Assembly (NCBI GenBank): GCA_023437365.1
Contig: JAEZGK010000103.1
Location: 124,001 to 188,000 of the forward strand
DNA: 64,000 nucleotides
Reading direction: 5' to 3'
From: Bacillota bacterium
Lineage (GTDB): Bacteria > Bacillota > Clostridia > Lachnospirales > Lachnospiraceae
The notes below the pieces were generated by a model, which had not been told where the DNA came from, searched no databases, and saw nothing but the letters and a program-made list of their open reading frames with translations. Both the position numbers and the translations under genes were made by a program. Positions 35,695-43,943 of the stretch are shown here, one piece after another. Each line of letters opens with the position of its first letter. The stretch's first letter is position 1.

Positions 35695-35877
35695 TCAGAG
35701 GGATTTTATTGTCTTACTCAATTCCTTTAGGTCGGTCCTTTTCAAGTTCTCAGGCTGTCTTGGTTCATACAGCAAGAAGGTACAGCCCTCCTCACTGTTA
35801 TTTAGGGAATGTAATGCCATGGACAACGCTGTTTTGCATAGGTTAGTAGTCAGATTGCTCATTACCGTTTTCTTCAT
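35695..35877 (-). CDS. agrD: AgrD-like cyclic autoinducer peptide precursor
   Basis: A 60-residue quorum-sensing precursor. Layout: amphipathic N-terminal helix (about 1-25), the core Gly31-Cys32-Thr-Phe-Leu-Leu36, then the charged recognition segment Tyr37-Glu-Pro-Arg-Gln-Pro-Glu-Asn-Leu. By analogy with clostridial AgrD the mature signal would be a thiolactone between Cys32 and Leu36; ring size is inferred from alignment of the YEPRQPE segment. GGAGG lies 9 nt before the ATG. The start overlaps agrB by 35 nt. The tail after the recognition segment is longer than usual. Confidence 0.85.
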   Translation of the reverse strand: MKKTVMSNLTTNLCKTALSMALHSLNNSEEGCTFLLYEPRQPENLKRTDLKELSKTIKSL

Positions 35878-36469
35878 ACTTCTTAACCTCCATGTTCTTT
35901 TTGTATGGTATAATTAAAATACCCGATAATAATAACGCCATCACCGCTGTCATTATATATAGCTTCAATGCTGGCAGCAAGCCCGTCCCCAATATGATCA
36001 GGAGGCTTTCGGATAAGACGATTCCTCTGGAAAGGCGGCGATAGTGCTTCTTCGTTTCAGCAGATAGCCTACGTTTCTCAGAGTCCACAGGTGCAAAGAG
36101 AAATACGAATACTGCAGCAAAGGTTATCCCTGCTGCAGTAATTATAACCCAATACTCGGTCCTGCAAAAAAGCTTTGCGGCATTGATCAGTACTACCAGA
36201 AAAATCAGGGAAAGAACAGTACACTGTAATCTTGTTCTTGCATGGATACCTCCGGCATACTTACGCAACGGGGCATAGAAAACAAAAAAAACGGCTGTCT
36301 CCAAAGGAATGCGTAATAACAACGCCACAGCCGTAAAAATAATCATATTGATTAGTCCTGATAAATACTTTTCCAAAGCATAGGAATAGATATCCCGATA
36401 TTTCATTTCAATAGCGGTTTTTGATGAAAGGTTGTTGATAATCAAATCAGAAATTGCTCTGTATGTCAT
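35843..36469 (-). CDS. agrB: AgrB-like membrane endopeptidase
   Basis: AgrB cuts AgrD and forms the thiolactone ring. The 208-residue protein has several membrane segments and the catalytic pair His76 and Cys83 in the family motif (KYAGGIHARTRLQC), plus the conserved APVDSEKR. AAAGGAG lies 5 nt before the ATG at 36469; the 18-codon longer frame is rejected. It lies between agrA and agrD and overlaps agrD, consistent with coupled synthesis of enzyme and substrate. Confidence 0.92.
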   Translation of the reverse strand: MTYRAISDLIINNLSSKTAIEMKYRDIYSYALEKYLSGLINMIIFTAVALLLRIPLETAVFFVFYAPLRKYAGGIHARTRLQCTVLSLIFLVVLINAAKLFCRTEYWVIITAAGITFAAVFVFLFAPVDSEKRRLSAETKKHYRRLSRGIVLSESLLIILGTGLLPALKLYIMTAVMALLLSGILIIPYKKNMEVKKYEENGNEQSDY

Positions 36470-36533
36470 AGCAGCTCCTTTCCCCTCTACCTCTTCATCA
36501 TACTTCAGTCCTTTTTCTGACACAAGTGGGAAA

Positions 36534-37256
36534 TTATACCTGCGGATAACTTAAATACCTCTTCTTCACTTGCTTATGATAGGTTCTGCCGATAGGAAAA
36601 ACCTCTCCCGCTTTCATGGTAACCTGCGTTCCCTGCACTCCGGCAACCTCATTCAGATTCACGATAATTCCCTGGTTAATTCTAAGAAAATTGTCTTCCA
36701 GTCTGTTTTCTAAAGATGTGATGGTTTCATATATACCATGTTTGGCTGTCTTTGTCACTATGACACTACGGGCCTCTACCCGCTCAATATACAGAATTGC
36801 TGATTGATTAATCTTTTTCTTAATGTTGTCCTCAGTAATGATTAAGGAGCTGCGAAGCTTTCGGTTCATGATATCATTTACCTGTAATACAGCCTTCTTA
36901 AATATTCTGTCCAGGCGATCGGGATCGATGGGCTTCATTAAGAAGCTGAAGGCCTCAACTGTAAAGGCCTCGTAAGCGAACTCCCTATGTCCGGTAATAA
37001 AGATGATTACTGTCCTGGGATTCCTTCTGAGCATCATAGCGGCAGTTTGAATACCGTTCATTCCTTTCATGTCAACATCCAGAAATGCAATATCGATATC
37101 CTCGCTATGTTCCATATATTCCAGCAGGTCTTCACCCTTACTAAAACCAACAATATTCGCATCCACTTTATACTTCTTAGACAGCTCTTCCATATAAGTA
37201 CAGTTAATCTTCAGTGTCATACTCTCATCATCACATATAGCGATATTAAGCTTCAT
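36534..37256 (-). CDS. agrA: AgrA-like LytTR response regulator
   Basis: The 240-residue regulator has a receiver domain with Asp9-Asp10 and phospho-acceptor Asp60 (IAFLDVDMKGMNG) and Lys at the MKPID segment, then a C-terminal LytTR DNA-binding domain (about 135-240; YIERVEARSVIV, FLRINQGIIVNLNEV). It follows the agrC kinase by 32 nt and precedes agrB. It most likely activates this same operon when the peptide signal accumulates. Confidence 0.92.
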   Translation of the reverse strand: MKLNIAICDDESMTLKINCTYMEELSKKYKVDANIVGFSKGEDLLEYMEHSEDIDIAFLDVDMKGMNGIQTAAMMLRRNPRTVIIFITGHREFAYEAFTVEAFSFLMKPIDPDRLDRIFKKAVLQVNDIMNRKLRSSLIITEDNIKKKINQSAILYIERVEARSVIVTKTAKHGIYETITSLENRLEDNFLRINQGIIVNLNEVAGVQGTQVTMKAGEVFPIGRTYHKQVKKRYLSYPQV

Positions 37257-37288
37257 GTCATCACCACCAGCTATTCATAATTTATATG

Positions 37289-38605
37289 TTATACAGGCAT
37301 GACTACCCTGATACTGAACATATCCTCGTCAAAATCAAATCGTACCTCACCCCGATATTTTGCTACGATATCTTTTATATTCTCTGAACCTATTCCATGA
37401 TGGGAGGTATTGCTCTTACTGGTGAGCAGCTTACCTCTCTTGAGCACCGGCTTCTCCCCGATAGAATTCTCACAACTGATGACACAGCCTGACTCTGTCT
37501 TCTGAATAGAAAAATCTATATATTTTTTGTCTTTTGATTTCGCTGCGCCTTCAATGGCATTGTCCAATATATTTCCCAGCAATGTCGTAATATCCCTCTC
37601 CTGCATATCGATTTTGTCCGCTACGACAACACTCTGAAAATCAATCTCCTGTTCCTTAGCCTGACTTTTCTTTAAATTAAGTATAACTGATAATACCTTA
37701 TTCTCGGAGATTACCATGTCATTGGCTTTGTCCATAGTAACATAGAGTTGATCGACATATTCCTTCAGATCTTCATAATTTTGGGTATGGATAAAATTTC
37801 GGATCAGACCAAAATGGTTATTCATATCATGGCGAAGCTTACGAAGATTCTCCGATACACTGATCATGTCCTGATTCAGCTTTAACTCCATCTCAATCTG
37901 CTGTAGCTTCAGCTTTGTCTCTACTTCTCTCCTGGATGCCTTCTCGATGCGGAAGATCAGTGTCATCGTCAGGGATGTCACCAGAAATACCACTCCGAAG
38001 AATAAACCTACAATCTCATTGATATCTAATTTTGTATTCTCGACATTAAAGAAAACAATTACTGTTCCAAGAATCAATACGATATTAAATACAATCGCAT
38101 AGGAAAGGTTTCTATACTGAGCCATCATTATCTGCAATTTACCCTTACGAAACCTGATAAATAATTCAAAAACAAGGATCGTGATAATTTTTACTATAAA
38201 GGTAAACCAACAGGTAAAACGATTTTGACTGCTGATCACCTCCATCGGGATATGTAAAACCGCCCATACAAATACAATCGAGATTAGCTCCAACAGCACT
38301 AAACCGAAATAATATACCCCCCACCAGATCAGCTTTTCATGAATCGGACTTTGAAACAGAAGCATGTTCATAAGCAATGCAGTAACAATAACTACGATAG
38401 TTCCTAATACTGCATAGCCTTCGAGCCCTGGAAGCACAAATATGTAGGATTTTGCTGCAAGTAAAAGAGCTAAGACAGCTCCCGCAATGACATAAGTTTT
38501 CTTTCCGTACTTCTTATCCAGCATATAGGTCATAACTCGATACCAGATAAAGGCCTCACTTAAATAAAACGTCTGTCGAACTACTGTCTCAATAATGCTC
38601 ATCAT
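37289..38605 (-). CDS. agrC: AgrC-like sensor histidine kinase
   Basis: Receptor for the secreted thiolactone. The 438-residue protein has six or seven membrane segments in the first 220 residues, a coiled linker, the phospho-acceptor His259 (RKLRHDMNNHFG), and a GHKL ATPase domain with LGNILDNAIEGA and GIGSENIKDI. This is the AgrC/ComD (HPK10) layout. It is the first gene of the agr operon and has a candidate promoter upstream. The fused order C-A-B-D differs from the staphylococcal B-D-C-A. Confidence 0.92.
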   Translation of the reverse strand: MMSIIETVVRQTFYLSEAFIWYRVMTYMLDKKYGKKTYVIAGAVLALLLAAKSYIFVLPGLEGYAVLGTIVVIVTALLMNMLLFQSPIHEKLIWWGVYYFGLVLLELISIVFVWAVLHIPMEVISSQNRFTCWFTFIVKIITILVFELFIRFRKGKLQIMMAQYRNLSYAIVFNIVLILGTVIVFFNVENTKLDINEIVGLFFGVVFLVTSLTMTLIFRIEKASRREVETKLKLQQIEMELKLNQDMISVSENLRKLRHDMNNHFGLIRNFIHTQNYEDLKEYVDQLYVTMDKANDMVISENKVLSVILNLKKSQAKEQEIDFQSVVVADKIDMQERDITTLLGNILDNAIEGAAKSKDKKYIDFSIQKTESGCVISCENSIGEKPVLKRGKLLTSKSNTSHHGIGSENIKDIVAKYRGEVRFDFDEDMFSIRVVMPV

Positions 38606-38635
38606 ATAATTTCCACCTTCGTATATTATCCTATT

Positions 38636-38664
38636 ACTATAAAAAATCGACTTATTTCTAGCAA
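38636..38664 (-). promoter_or_regulatory. Candidate promoter of the agr operon
   Basis: TTGCTA (38664-38659), 17-bp spacer and TATAGT (38641-38636) on the minus strand, about 30 nt before agrC. A second possible promoter (TTGAAA, 17 bp, TAAATT) lies about 50 nt further upstream. AgrA sites could not be identified with certainty. Confidence 0.5.
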
Positions 38665-38720
38665 ATACTTACAATCAATTTAGCATAAACTATCCATAAT
38701 TTCAACTAGCAACTATGACG

Positions 38721-38765
38721 AAAATGAAAAGACAGACCCCAAAGGTATCCCTCTGCAGTCTGTCT
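38721..38765 (-). terminator. Intrinsic terminator of sigG
   Basis: On the minus strand AGACAGAC (38765-38758) pairs with GTCTGTCT (38737-38730), followed by TTTTCATTTTC. It lies about 90 nt past the sigG stop and separates the sporulation genes from agr. Confidence 0.7.
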
Positions 38766-38853
38766 CTCCATAGTACTCTATATGAATCAATCCATACCGA
38801 GGATGATACATTTGTGTATCATCTCACCCGGGATGAAATGATTTCTTCTCAAT

Positions 38854-39630
38854 CTACATCAGATAATTCTTCATGTTCTTCAGCGCTGATTTCTCCAGCC
38901 GACTGACCTGGGCCTGAGATATATTGATTTCCTTGGCAACCTCCATCTGTGTCTTCCCCTCAAAGAAACGAAGTTTGATAATATTGTGCTCCCGTGGGGA
39001 TAATTTATCCATGGCCTCTTTCAGTGATATCTCTTCGATCCAGTTCTCTTCCTTATTCTTCTTGTCACTGACCTGATCCATGATATAAAGGGCATCTCCG
39101 CCTTCCACATAAACCGGGTCGTACAAGGATACCGGACTCTGGATTGCATCCAAGGCATACACAATATCCTCCTTAGAGATACCGATTTCAGCAGCTATCT
39201 CACTGATGGTCGGTTCCTTCTCATTCCGTTTGACCAATGCCTCCTTTGCATAGATTGCTTTATATGCAGTATCCCGAAGTGACCGGCTGACCCGGATTGC
39301 ATTGTTGTCGCGTAGATACCTTCGGATTTCTCCTATGATCATTGGGACAGCATAGGTAGAGAATTTCACATTCTGTGAGATATCGAAGTTATCGATTGCC
39401 TTCATCAGGCCGATGCAGCCAATCTGAAATAAATCGTCTACATTTTCATTACTATTGGAAAAGCGCTGGATGATAGATAGGACCAGTCTGAGATTTCCTT
39501 TGATATACAGTTCTCTGGCTTCCTTATCACCATTTAATATCTTCTGAAACAATTCTTCCTTTTCACTATTTTTTAATAATGGCAGTTTAGATGTATTTAC
39601 TCCGCATATCTCAACCTTATAAAGAGCCAT
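38854..39630 (-). CDS. sigG: Sporulation sigma factor SigG
   Basis: Late forespore sigma factor. The 258-residue protein starts with the sigma-G-type N-terminus (KVEICGVNTSKLPLL), has region 2 (DDLFQIGCIGLMKAIDNFD, KFSTYAVPMIIGEIRRYLRD) and region 4 with its helix-turn-helix (AKEINISQAQVSRLEKSALK). GGAGG precedes the ATG. Directly upstream, an 8-bp hairpin abuts the ribosome-binding site. It lies behind sigE, as in Bacillus and other spore-formers. Confidence 0.96.
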   Translation of the reverse strand: MALYKVEICGVNTSKLPLLKNSEKEELFQKILNGDKEARELYIKGNLRLVLSIIQRFSNSNENVDDLFQIGCIGLMKAIDNFDISQNVKFSTYAVPMIIGEIRRYLRDNNAIRVSRSLRDTAYKAIYAKEALVKRNEKEPTISEIAAEIGISKEDIVYALDAIQSPVSLYDPVYVEGGDALYIMDQVSDKKNKEENWIEEISLKEAMDKLSPREHNIIKLRFFEGKTQMEVAKEINISQAQVSRLEKSALKNMKNYLM

Positions 39631-39642
39631 AACGAAACCTCC

Positions 39643-39675
39643 GAATCATTCATTTACTTTCTAAAAAAATGATTC
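39643..39675 (-). promoter_or_regulatory. Leader hairpin next to the sigG ribosome-binding site
   Basis: GAATCATT (39675-39668 on the minus strand) pairs with AATGATTC (39650-39643); the second arm ends right before GGAGG of sigG. The stem could limit ribosome access on messages that read through from sigE. No sigma-F/G promoter was recognised with confidence in the 39631-39732 gap. Confidence 0.5.
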
Positions 39676-39732
39676 ACTATTTGGCTCCTGTTTATACGAT
39701 TACCTCTCATGAAATTATTTCCAGATGCTTAC

Positions 39733-40473
39733 TTATTCGAATCTTACCATTTCCTTTTTCAGCCTTTTTATGATCTTTTTCTCCAATCGAGAAATATAAG
39801 ATTGTGAGATACCTAAAAGATCCGCAACCTCCTTCTGTGTTCGTTCCGCACCATCATCCGTATTCAATCCAAAACGTAGATCCACTATGATTCTTTCTCT
39901 ATCAGAAAGCTTAGAAAGCGCCTTTCTAAGAAGCTTGCGATCCACCTCTTCCTCTATATTCCGGTAAATGACATCCTCCTCCGTACCAAGAATATCGGAA
40001 AGCAGCAGTTCATTTCCATCCCAGTCCACATTCAGAGGTTCATCGATGGACACCTCCAGCTTTGTCTTATTATTCCGTCTCAAATACATCAGTATCTCAT
40101 TCTCGATACAGCGCGAGGCATAGGTGGCCAGCTTGATATTCTTATCTGGATTGAAGGTATTGATTGCCTTAATCAGACCTATGGTACCGATGGAGATCAA
40201 ATCCTCTACCCCTACTCCTGTATTATCGAATTTCTTGGCTATGTAAACCACAAGTCTGAGATTATGCTCCACAAGTAAGGACTTCATCTCTCCGTCACGC
40301 TCACCACCAAGCTCTGCAATCACCTCAGCTTCCCTTGCCGGATCGAGCGGCGGCGGAAGCACTTCTGCACCGCCAATATAATGGATTTCACCCTGATGTC
40401 CGAATATAATCGTTTTGATGTCAGGAATCAGTCGAAACTGGAATTTATTCTGTATTGATAACTTTAAAAGCAT
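39733..40473 (-). CDS. sigE: Sporulation sigma factor SigE (pro-sigma-E)
   Basis: Early mother-cell sigma factor, made as an inactive precursor. The 246-residue protein has the N-terminal pro-sequence (about 27 residues) followed by the likely processing region (GEIHYIGGAEVLPPPL), region 2 (VEDLISIGTIGLIKAINTFNP) and a region 4 helix-turn-helix (VADLLGISQSYISRLEKKI). It lies 13 nt after spoIIGA, its processing protease, and before sigG. GGAGG lies upstream of the ATG. Confidence 0.96.
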   Translation of the reverse strand: MLLKLSIQNKFQFRLIPDIKTIIFGHQGEIHYIGGAEVLPPPLDPAREAEVIAELGGERDGEMKSLLVEHNLRLVVYIAKKFDNTGVGVEDLISIGTIGLIKAINTFNPDKNIKLATYASRCIENEILMYLRRNNKTKLEVSIDEPLNVDWDGNELLLSDILGTEEDVIYRNIEEEVDRKLLRKALSKLSDRERIIVDLRFGLNTDDGAERTQKEVADLLGISQSYISRLEKKIIKRLKKEMVRFE

Positions 40474-40486
40474 ATTGAACCTCCCA

Positions 40487-41443
40487 CTATTTTCCCTCTA
40501 ATAGTCCCTTATGTAAAATCACCTGATATTCTCCGTCGGGGGATAGTGTGCGATTGTATATGGCTGCTGTCACCCTTTCCTGACAGCAGGTTTCCTCTCC
40601 CACCTTAATCTGTATCCTGTCCAGGACTATCCCCGGCATAACCCCCTGCTCCTTCCCAATCGACCGATAAGGAATCAGATGGAACCGGAAAATGTAATTA
40701 TCCAGCTGTTCTTGTCTTGCTACAGCCTCACTCTGTATCATACCAACCTCACTCATTTGTAGGAGTGATCTACATTCCGAAGGTATTATCTGCTCTATGA
40801 CATGCTTCTCCACAATAATAACGGGCTTGTGGCTGACCGGGTCAAACAGGCAATTCCCTGTATCCATAAAACCCCTTGTCTTAGTGCTCATCTCACCGCA
40901 TATCAGCTCAATTTCATAGATGTCTTTTTTGCAGCTCAGGTACTTCCTTCTTAACCATATGAAAAGAACTGTAACCGGAATGATCGCAAGGAATACCAAA
41001 ATAAGATATCCCATCGGAAGATTACTGAAGATTACGGAATAATCCAGTTGTATCATGGTAAGACGCAGCTTGGTATGATAATAAACAGAGTTAAAAAATC
41101 CTCCTACGAAGCAGGTCACCAGAAAGAGAAGGATGCTAAGTCTGAACCATTCCTTCCAATTCATTTTTCCAAATGCAACCCTGACTATAAATATCAGAGA
41201 GGCTGGTCTGATCAGATAACCCATCACCAGTAAAAATGTGAAGACCTGCTTACCCTCGAGAATATATCTAAACCAGGGCAAGAGATTTATGAAAGCCGCG
41301 GTCCCTCCGCCGATTGCGGCCGCTGATAGCATTCGTAACATACTGCATTTTTTATGTATGATTACCTTTAACAGGAGAAGCAGTACCAAATCAATCAGCA
41401 GATTAAGGACGAATACAACATCAGGATAAATCTCAAGATACAA
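40487..41443 (-). CDS. spoIIGA: SpoIIGA, sigma-E processing protease (TTG start)
   Basis: Membrane-bound aspartic protease that removes the SigE pro-sequence after a signal from the forespore. The 318-residue protein has five membrane helices in the first 170 residues and a C-terminal protease domain with the active-site motif GFMDTGNCLFDP near residue 195. Start is TTG (41443) with GGAGG 6 nt upstream. It heads the spoIIGA-sigE unit. Confidence 0.94.
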   Translation of the reverse strand: MYLEIYPDVVFVLNLLIDLVLLLLLKVIIHKKCSMLRMLSAAAIGGGTAAFINLLPWFRYILEGKQVFTFLLVMGYLIRPASLIFIVRVAFGKMNWKEWFRLSILLFLVTCFVGGFFNSVYYHTKLRLTMIQLDYSVIFSNLPMGYLILVFLAIIPVTVLFIWLRRKYLSCKKDIYEIELICGEMSTKTRGFMDTGNCLFDPVSHKPVIIVEKHVIEQIIPSECRSLLQMSEVGMIQSEAVARQEQLDNYIFRFHLIPYRSIGKEQGVMPGIVLDRIQIKVGEETCCQERVTAAIYNRTLSPDGEYQVILHKGLLEGK

Positions 41444-41476
41444 GCTTCACCTCCAACATATAATATCTTAAAAGCA

Positions 41477-41522
41477 TTCGACACTTCCGATTATAACTTG
41501 TTTGGTTTCCAAATTATGTCAG
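41477..41522 (-). promoter_or_regulatory. Candidate Spo0A-type promoter of spoIIGA-sigE
   Basis: On the minus strand TATAAT (41495-41490) has no good -35 at 17 bp but has CTGACA (41522-41517) at 21 bp, much like the long-spaced Bacillus spoIIG promoter. A perfect Spo0A-box core TGTCGAA lies just downstream (41483-41477). The promoter form is inferred by analogy. Confidence 0.5.
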
Positions 41523-41589
41523 TTCTTGGATCAAAAACCCTTGTTTTCATTTACATATATTTACATCTGAATCCATTTACCAACTAAAA

Positions 41590-41640
41590 CATGCAAAAAA
41601 GGCTGTCAGTTTATTTCTTATGAAATAAACTGACAGCCTT
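41590..41640 (-). terminator. Intrinsic terminator of ftsZ
   Basis: A perfect 19-bp stem (41599-41617 with 41622-41640, 4-nt loop) followed on the minus strand by TTTTTTGC. It lies about 25 nt after the ftsZ stop and ends the division cluster. Confidence 0.92.
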
Positions 41641-41664
41641 AATCTCTTATGTAAAAAGCTTTTT

Positions 41665-42912
41665 CTATTTATTGTGGCGGTTCTTCTGTAAGAACTCAGG
41701 TATCTTGATACCGCTCGGATCTGTGTTCGTATTGGCAGGTGCCTTAGCAGGCTGACTTACCGGTCTTCGGTTAGGATCGGTCTGATAGTTTGCCTGAGAA
41801 GAATGTACCTGGGCAGAAGCCGGGTTATTATTCGCGTAGGTACTGCCTGTAGAAGGATAGGTCCTGTTCATATTAAATTCAGGTTTTAACGGATTCGTAG
41901 TCATGCTGCCGGTATGTGTGGGACGTCTTAAAAAGTCCGGTGTTTTTACCATTTCACGGGATTTGCCGTCGAGACCTGTAGCAATAACTGTAATCGTTGC
42001 CGTATCAGGATTTACATCATCAAACATAGCACCGAAGATAATGTTCGCTGAATCCCCGGCAAGCTCCTGCACTAAGGTCGCTGCATCATTTGCCTCAATC
42101 AGGCTGATATCTCCCGATATATTAATAATCACATGCGAAGCACCCTGGATGGTTGTCTCAAGTAACGGACTGGTAATTGCCTGCTTCACTGCATCAATAC
42201 ACTTATCGTCACCGGTTCCCATACCGATACCGATATGTGCAACACCCTTGTCCTTCATTACAGTCTGAACATCGGCAAAGTCAAGATTAATTAATCCGGG
42301 AACATTGATCAGATCGGTAATTCCCTGAACACCCTGCTGTAACACTTCATCTGCTTTACGAAGTGCATCCGGCATAGTGGTTCTGCGGTCAACGATTTCC
42401 AGAAGCTTATCATTCGGAATTACAATCAAGGTATCCACATGCTCTTTCAGGCGGTCAATTCCCGAAATAGCATTGGTCATACGGGTCTTTGCTTCGAACT
42501 TGAAAGGCTTGGTAACAATACCAACCGTTAAAATACCCATATCCTTTGCAATCTGAGCTACCACCGGAGCAGCCCCGGTTCCGGTTCCTCCACCCATTCC
42601 GCAGGTTACAAATACCATGTCAGCGCCTTTGATCAGCTCTGCCAGCTGTTCCTTGCTCTCCTCAGCAGCTTTCTGCCCAATTTCGGGCTGTGCTCCTGCG
42701 CCGAGTCCCTTGGTCAGCTTTTCTCCGATCTGAATACACTGCGGAGCTTTGCAGTTCTTTAGGTGCTGCTTGTCCGTATTGACACAAACAAAATCAACCC
42801 CAAGGATGTTCTCTTCTATCATTCGATTAACGGCGTTATTACCTGCTCCTCCTACCCCGATTACAAGTATTTTTGCAGTAGTGTCCGCCTCATTTGTTCT
42901 TATCTCAAGCAA
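41665..42912 (-). CDS. ftsZ: FtsZ, cell-division tubulin homologue (probable TTG start)
   Basis: Forms the Z-ring. The protein has the GTP-binding domain with the tubulin signature GGGTGTG, the T7 loop region (NLDFADVQTVMKDKG), a Pro/Asn/Ser-rich linker (about 320-395) and the C-terminal peptide (GIKIPEFLQK) that binds partners. The frame opens at an ATG at 42930, but AAGGAGG inside it is 8 nt before TTG (42912), which gives the usual MLEIRTNEAD start (415 aa). A 250-nt A+T-rich gap lies upstream, towards ftsQ. Confidence 0.96.
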   Translation of the reverse strand: MLEIRTNEADTTAKILVIGVGGAGNNAVNRMIEENILGVDFVCVNTDKQHLKNCKAPQCIQIGEKLTKGLGAGAQPEIGQKAAEESKEQLAELIKGADMVFVTCGMGGGTGTGAAPVVAQIAKDMGILTVGIVTKPFKFEAKTRMTNAISGIDRLKEHVDTLIVIPNDKLLEIVDRRTTMPDALRKADEVLQQGVQGITDLINVPGLINLDFADVQTVMKDKGVAHIGIGMGTGDDKCIDAVKQAITSPLLETTIQGASHVIINISGDISLIEANDAATLVQELAGDSANIIFGAMFDDVNPDTATITVIATGLDGKSREMVKTPDFLRRPTHTGSMTTNPLKPEFNMNRTYPSTGSTYANNNPASAQVHSSQANYQTDPNRRPVSQPAKAPANTNTDPSGIKIPEFLQKNRHNK

Positions 42913-43162
42913 GGTCAATTCCTCCTTCATCGTATTCTTTCAAAAACCTAAATCATTCCCTCAGATAACGACCGATGAATCCTTAAATTATTCACCCTAT
43001 CTATAATTCCAATTCTCTTCCAAAACCACATGATAATGAGATAAAATCTCAGCAACATACTATCTCTGGTATCCCACAATCCTATCTTATATGATATCTT
43101 TAAATTCCCAAATAATCAAGCATAATTTTTAAAAATTTGTATTTTATGAAAGACTTTTTTAT
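42913..43162. other. A+T-rich gap between ftsQ and ftsZ
   Basis: No gene was found here. A possible sigma-A promoter for ftsZ on the minus strand (TTGATT, 17 bp, TATCAT, near 43100) and a small GAGAT/ATCTC stem are visible, but A+T richness makes them uncertain. A separate ftsZ promoter would fit the gap. Confidence 0.35.
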
Positions 43163-43918
43163 CTATTCTGTCGATTTTTTCTCTTTTCCTATGATCTTTT
43201 CAATTCCTTTTGAATAATTTTCCATATGTATGGTAATTTTTCTATCTCCTGCTTCAGCTAATATATTATGAAGATCGGAAAGTGCTTCATCATATGTGCT
43301 TTTTTTGCCGAGTAGAACTGTGACATTACCGCATTCCAGAGATACCTCGTAATCGCCGGAAAAAGAAACGACATCCACATTTACCTCGTATTTTTCGATT
43401 AATTGCGTCAGATTGATGATGATATCAAACAATTCCTCTTTCTGTACCTCGAGCTTCTCACTCAGGAGGATTCTGTTGTATTTTAACCCTTTAATGATCG
43501 GAACCTCCGGAAGCAGCTCTGAGGAAGACTCGACAATGATTCCATCCTTGTCAAAATACATGTACTGGCCCATGAACTCAATGCAACCGGCAACCATCTT
43601 CTCATAAACATACGCTGTGACTGAATGCGTACCATTCATTACCACGTCAACTTTTTCTACGAATGGAAGCCTTACTTTGGTAACATATCGGTATTTTAGA
43701 AAAAGGTAAAGGGAGTTATGATCCGGGGGTGTCTTCATCAACTGTCCTGAGATCTGCTGAGGCGTATAGCGCTTCGCACCCACAACATCAAGCCTTGTGA
43801 TATGGAAGGTATTTAAAAATATCACAACCGGAATACCTATGATAAGTAGTAACAGCAGCATTCTTTTACATATCCTGACCAATACATTATCCGATATTCT
43901 TTTTCTGACTCTGTTCAT
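43163..43918 (-). CDS. ftsQ: FtsQ/DivIB cell-division protein
   Basis: Bitopic divisome protein that links FtsL/FtsB to septal wall synthesis. The 251-residue protein has a basic cytoplasmic start, one membrane helix at about residues 18-36, a POTRA domain (FHITRLDVVGAKRYTPQQI) and a beta domain. AGGAG lies 7 nt before the ATG at 43918; the 40-codon longer frame overlaps murA and is rejected. Confidence 0.88.
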   Translation of the reverse strand: MNRVRKRISDNVLVRICKRMLLLLLIIGIPVVIFLNTFHITRLDVVGAKRYTPQQISGQLMKTPPDHNSLYLFLKYRYVTKVRLPFVEKVDVVMNGTHSVTAYVYEKMVAGCIEFMGQYMYFDKDGIIVESSSELLPEVPIIKGLKYNRILLSEKLEVQKEELFDIIINLTQLIEKYEVNVDVVSFSGDYEVSLECGNVTVLLGKKSTYDEALSDLHNILAEAGDRKITIHMENYSKGIEKIIGKEKKSTE

Positions 43919-43943
43919 CCATTCACTCCTGTGAAGTATTCCT

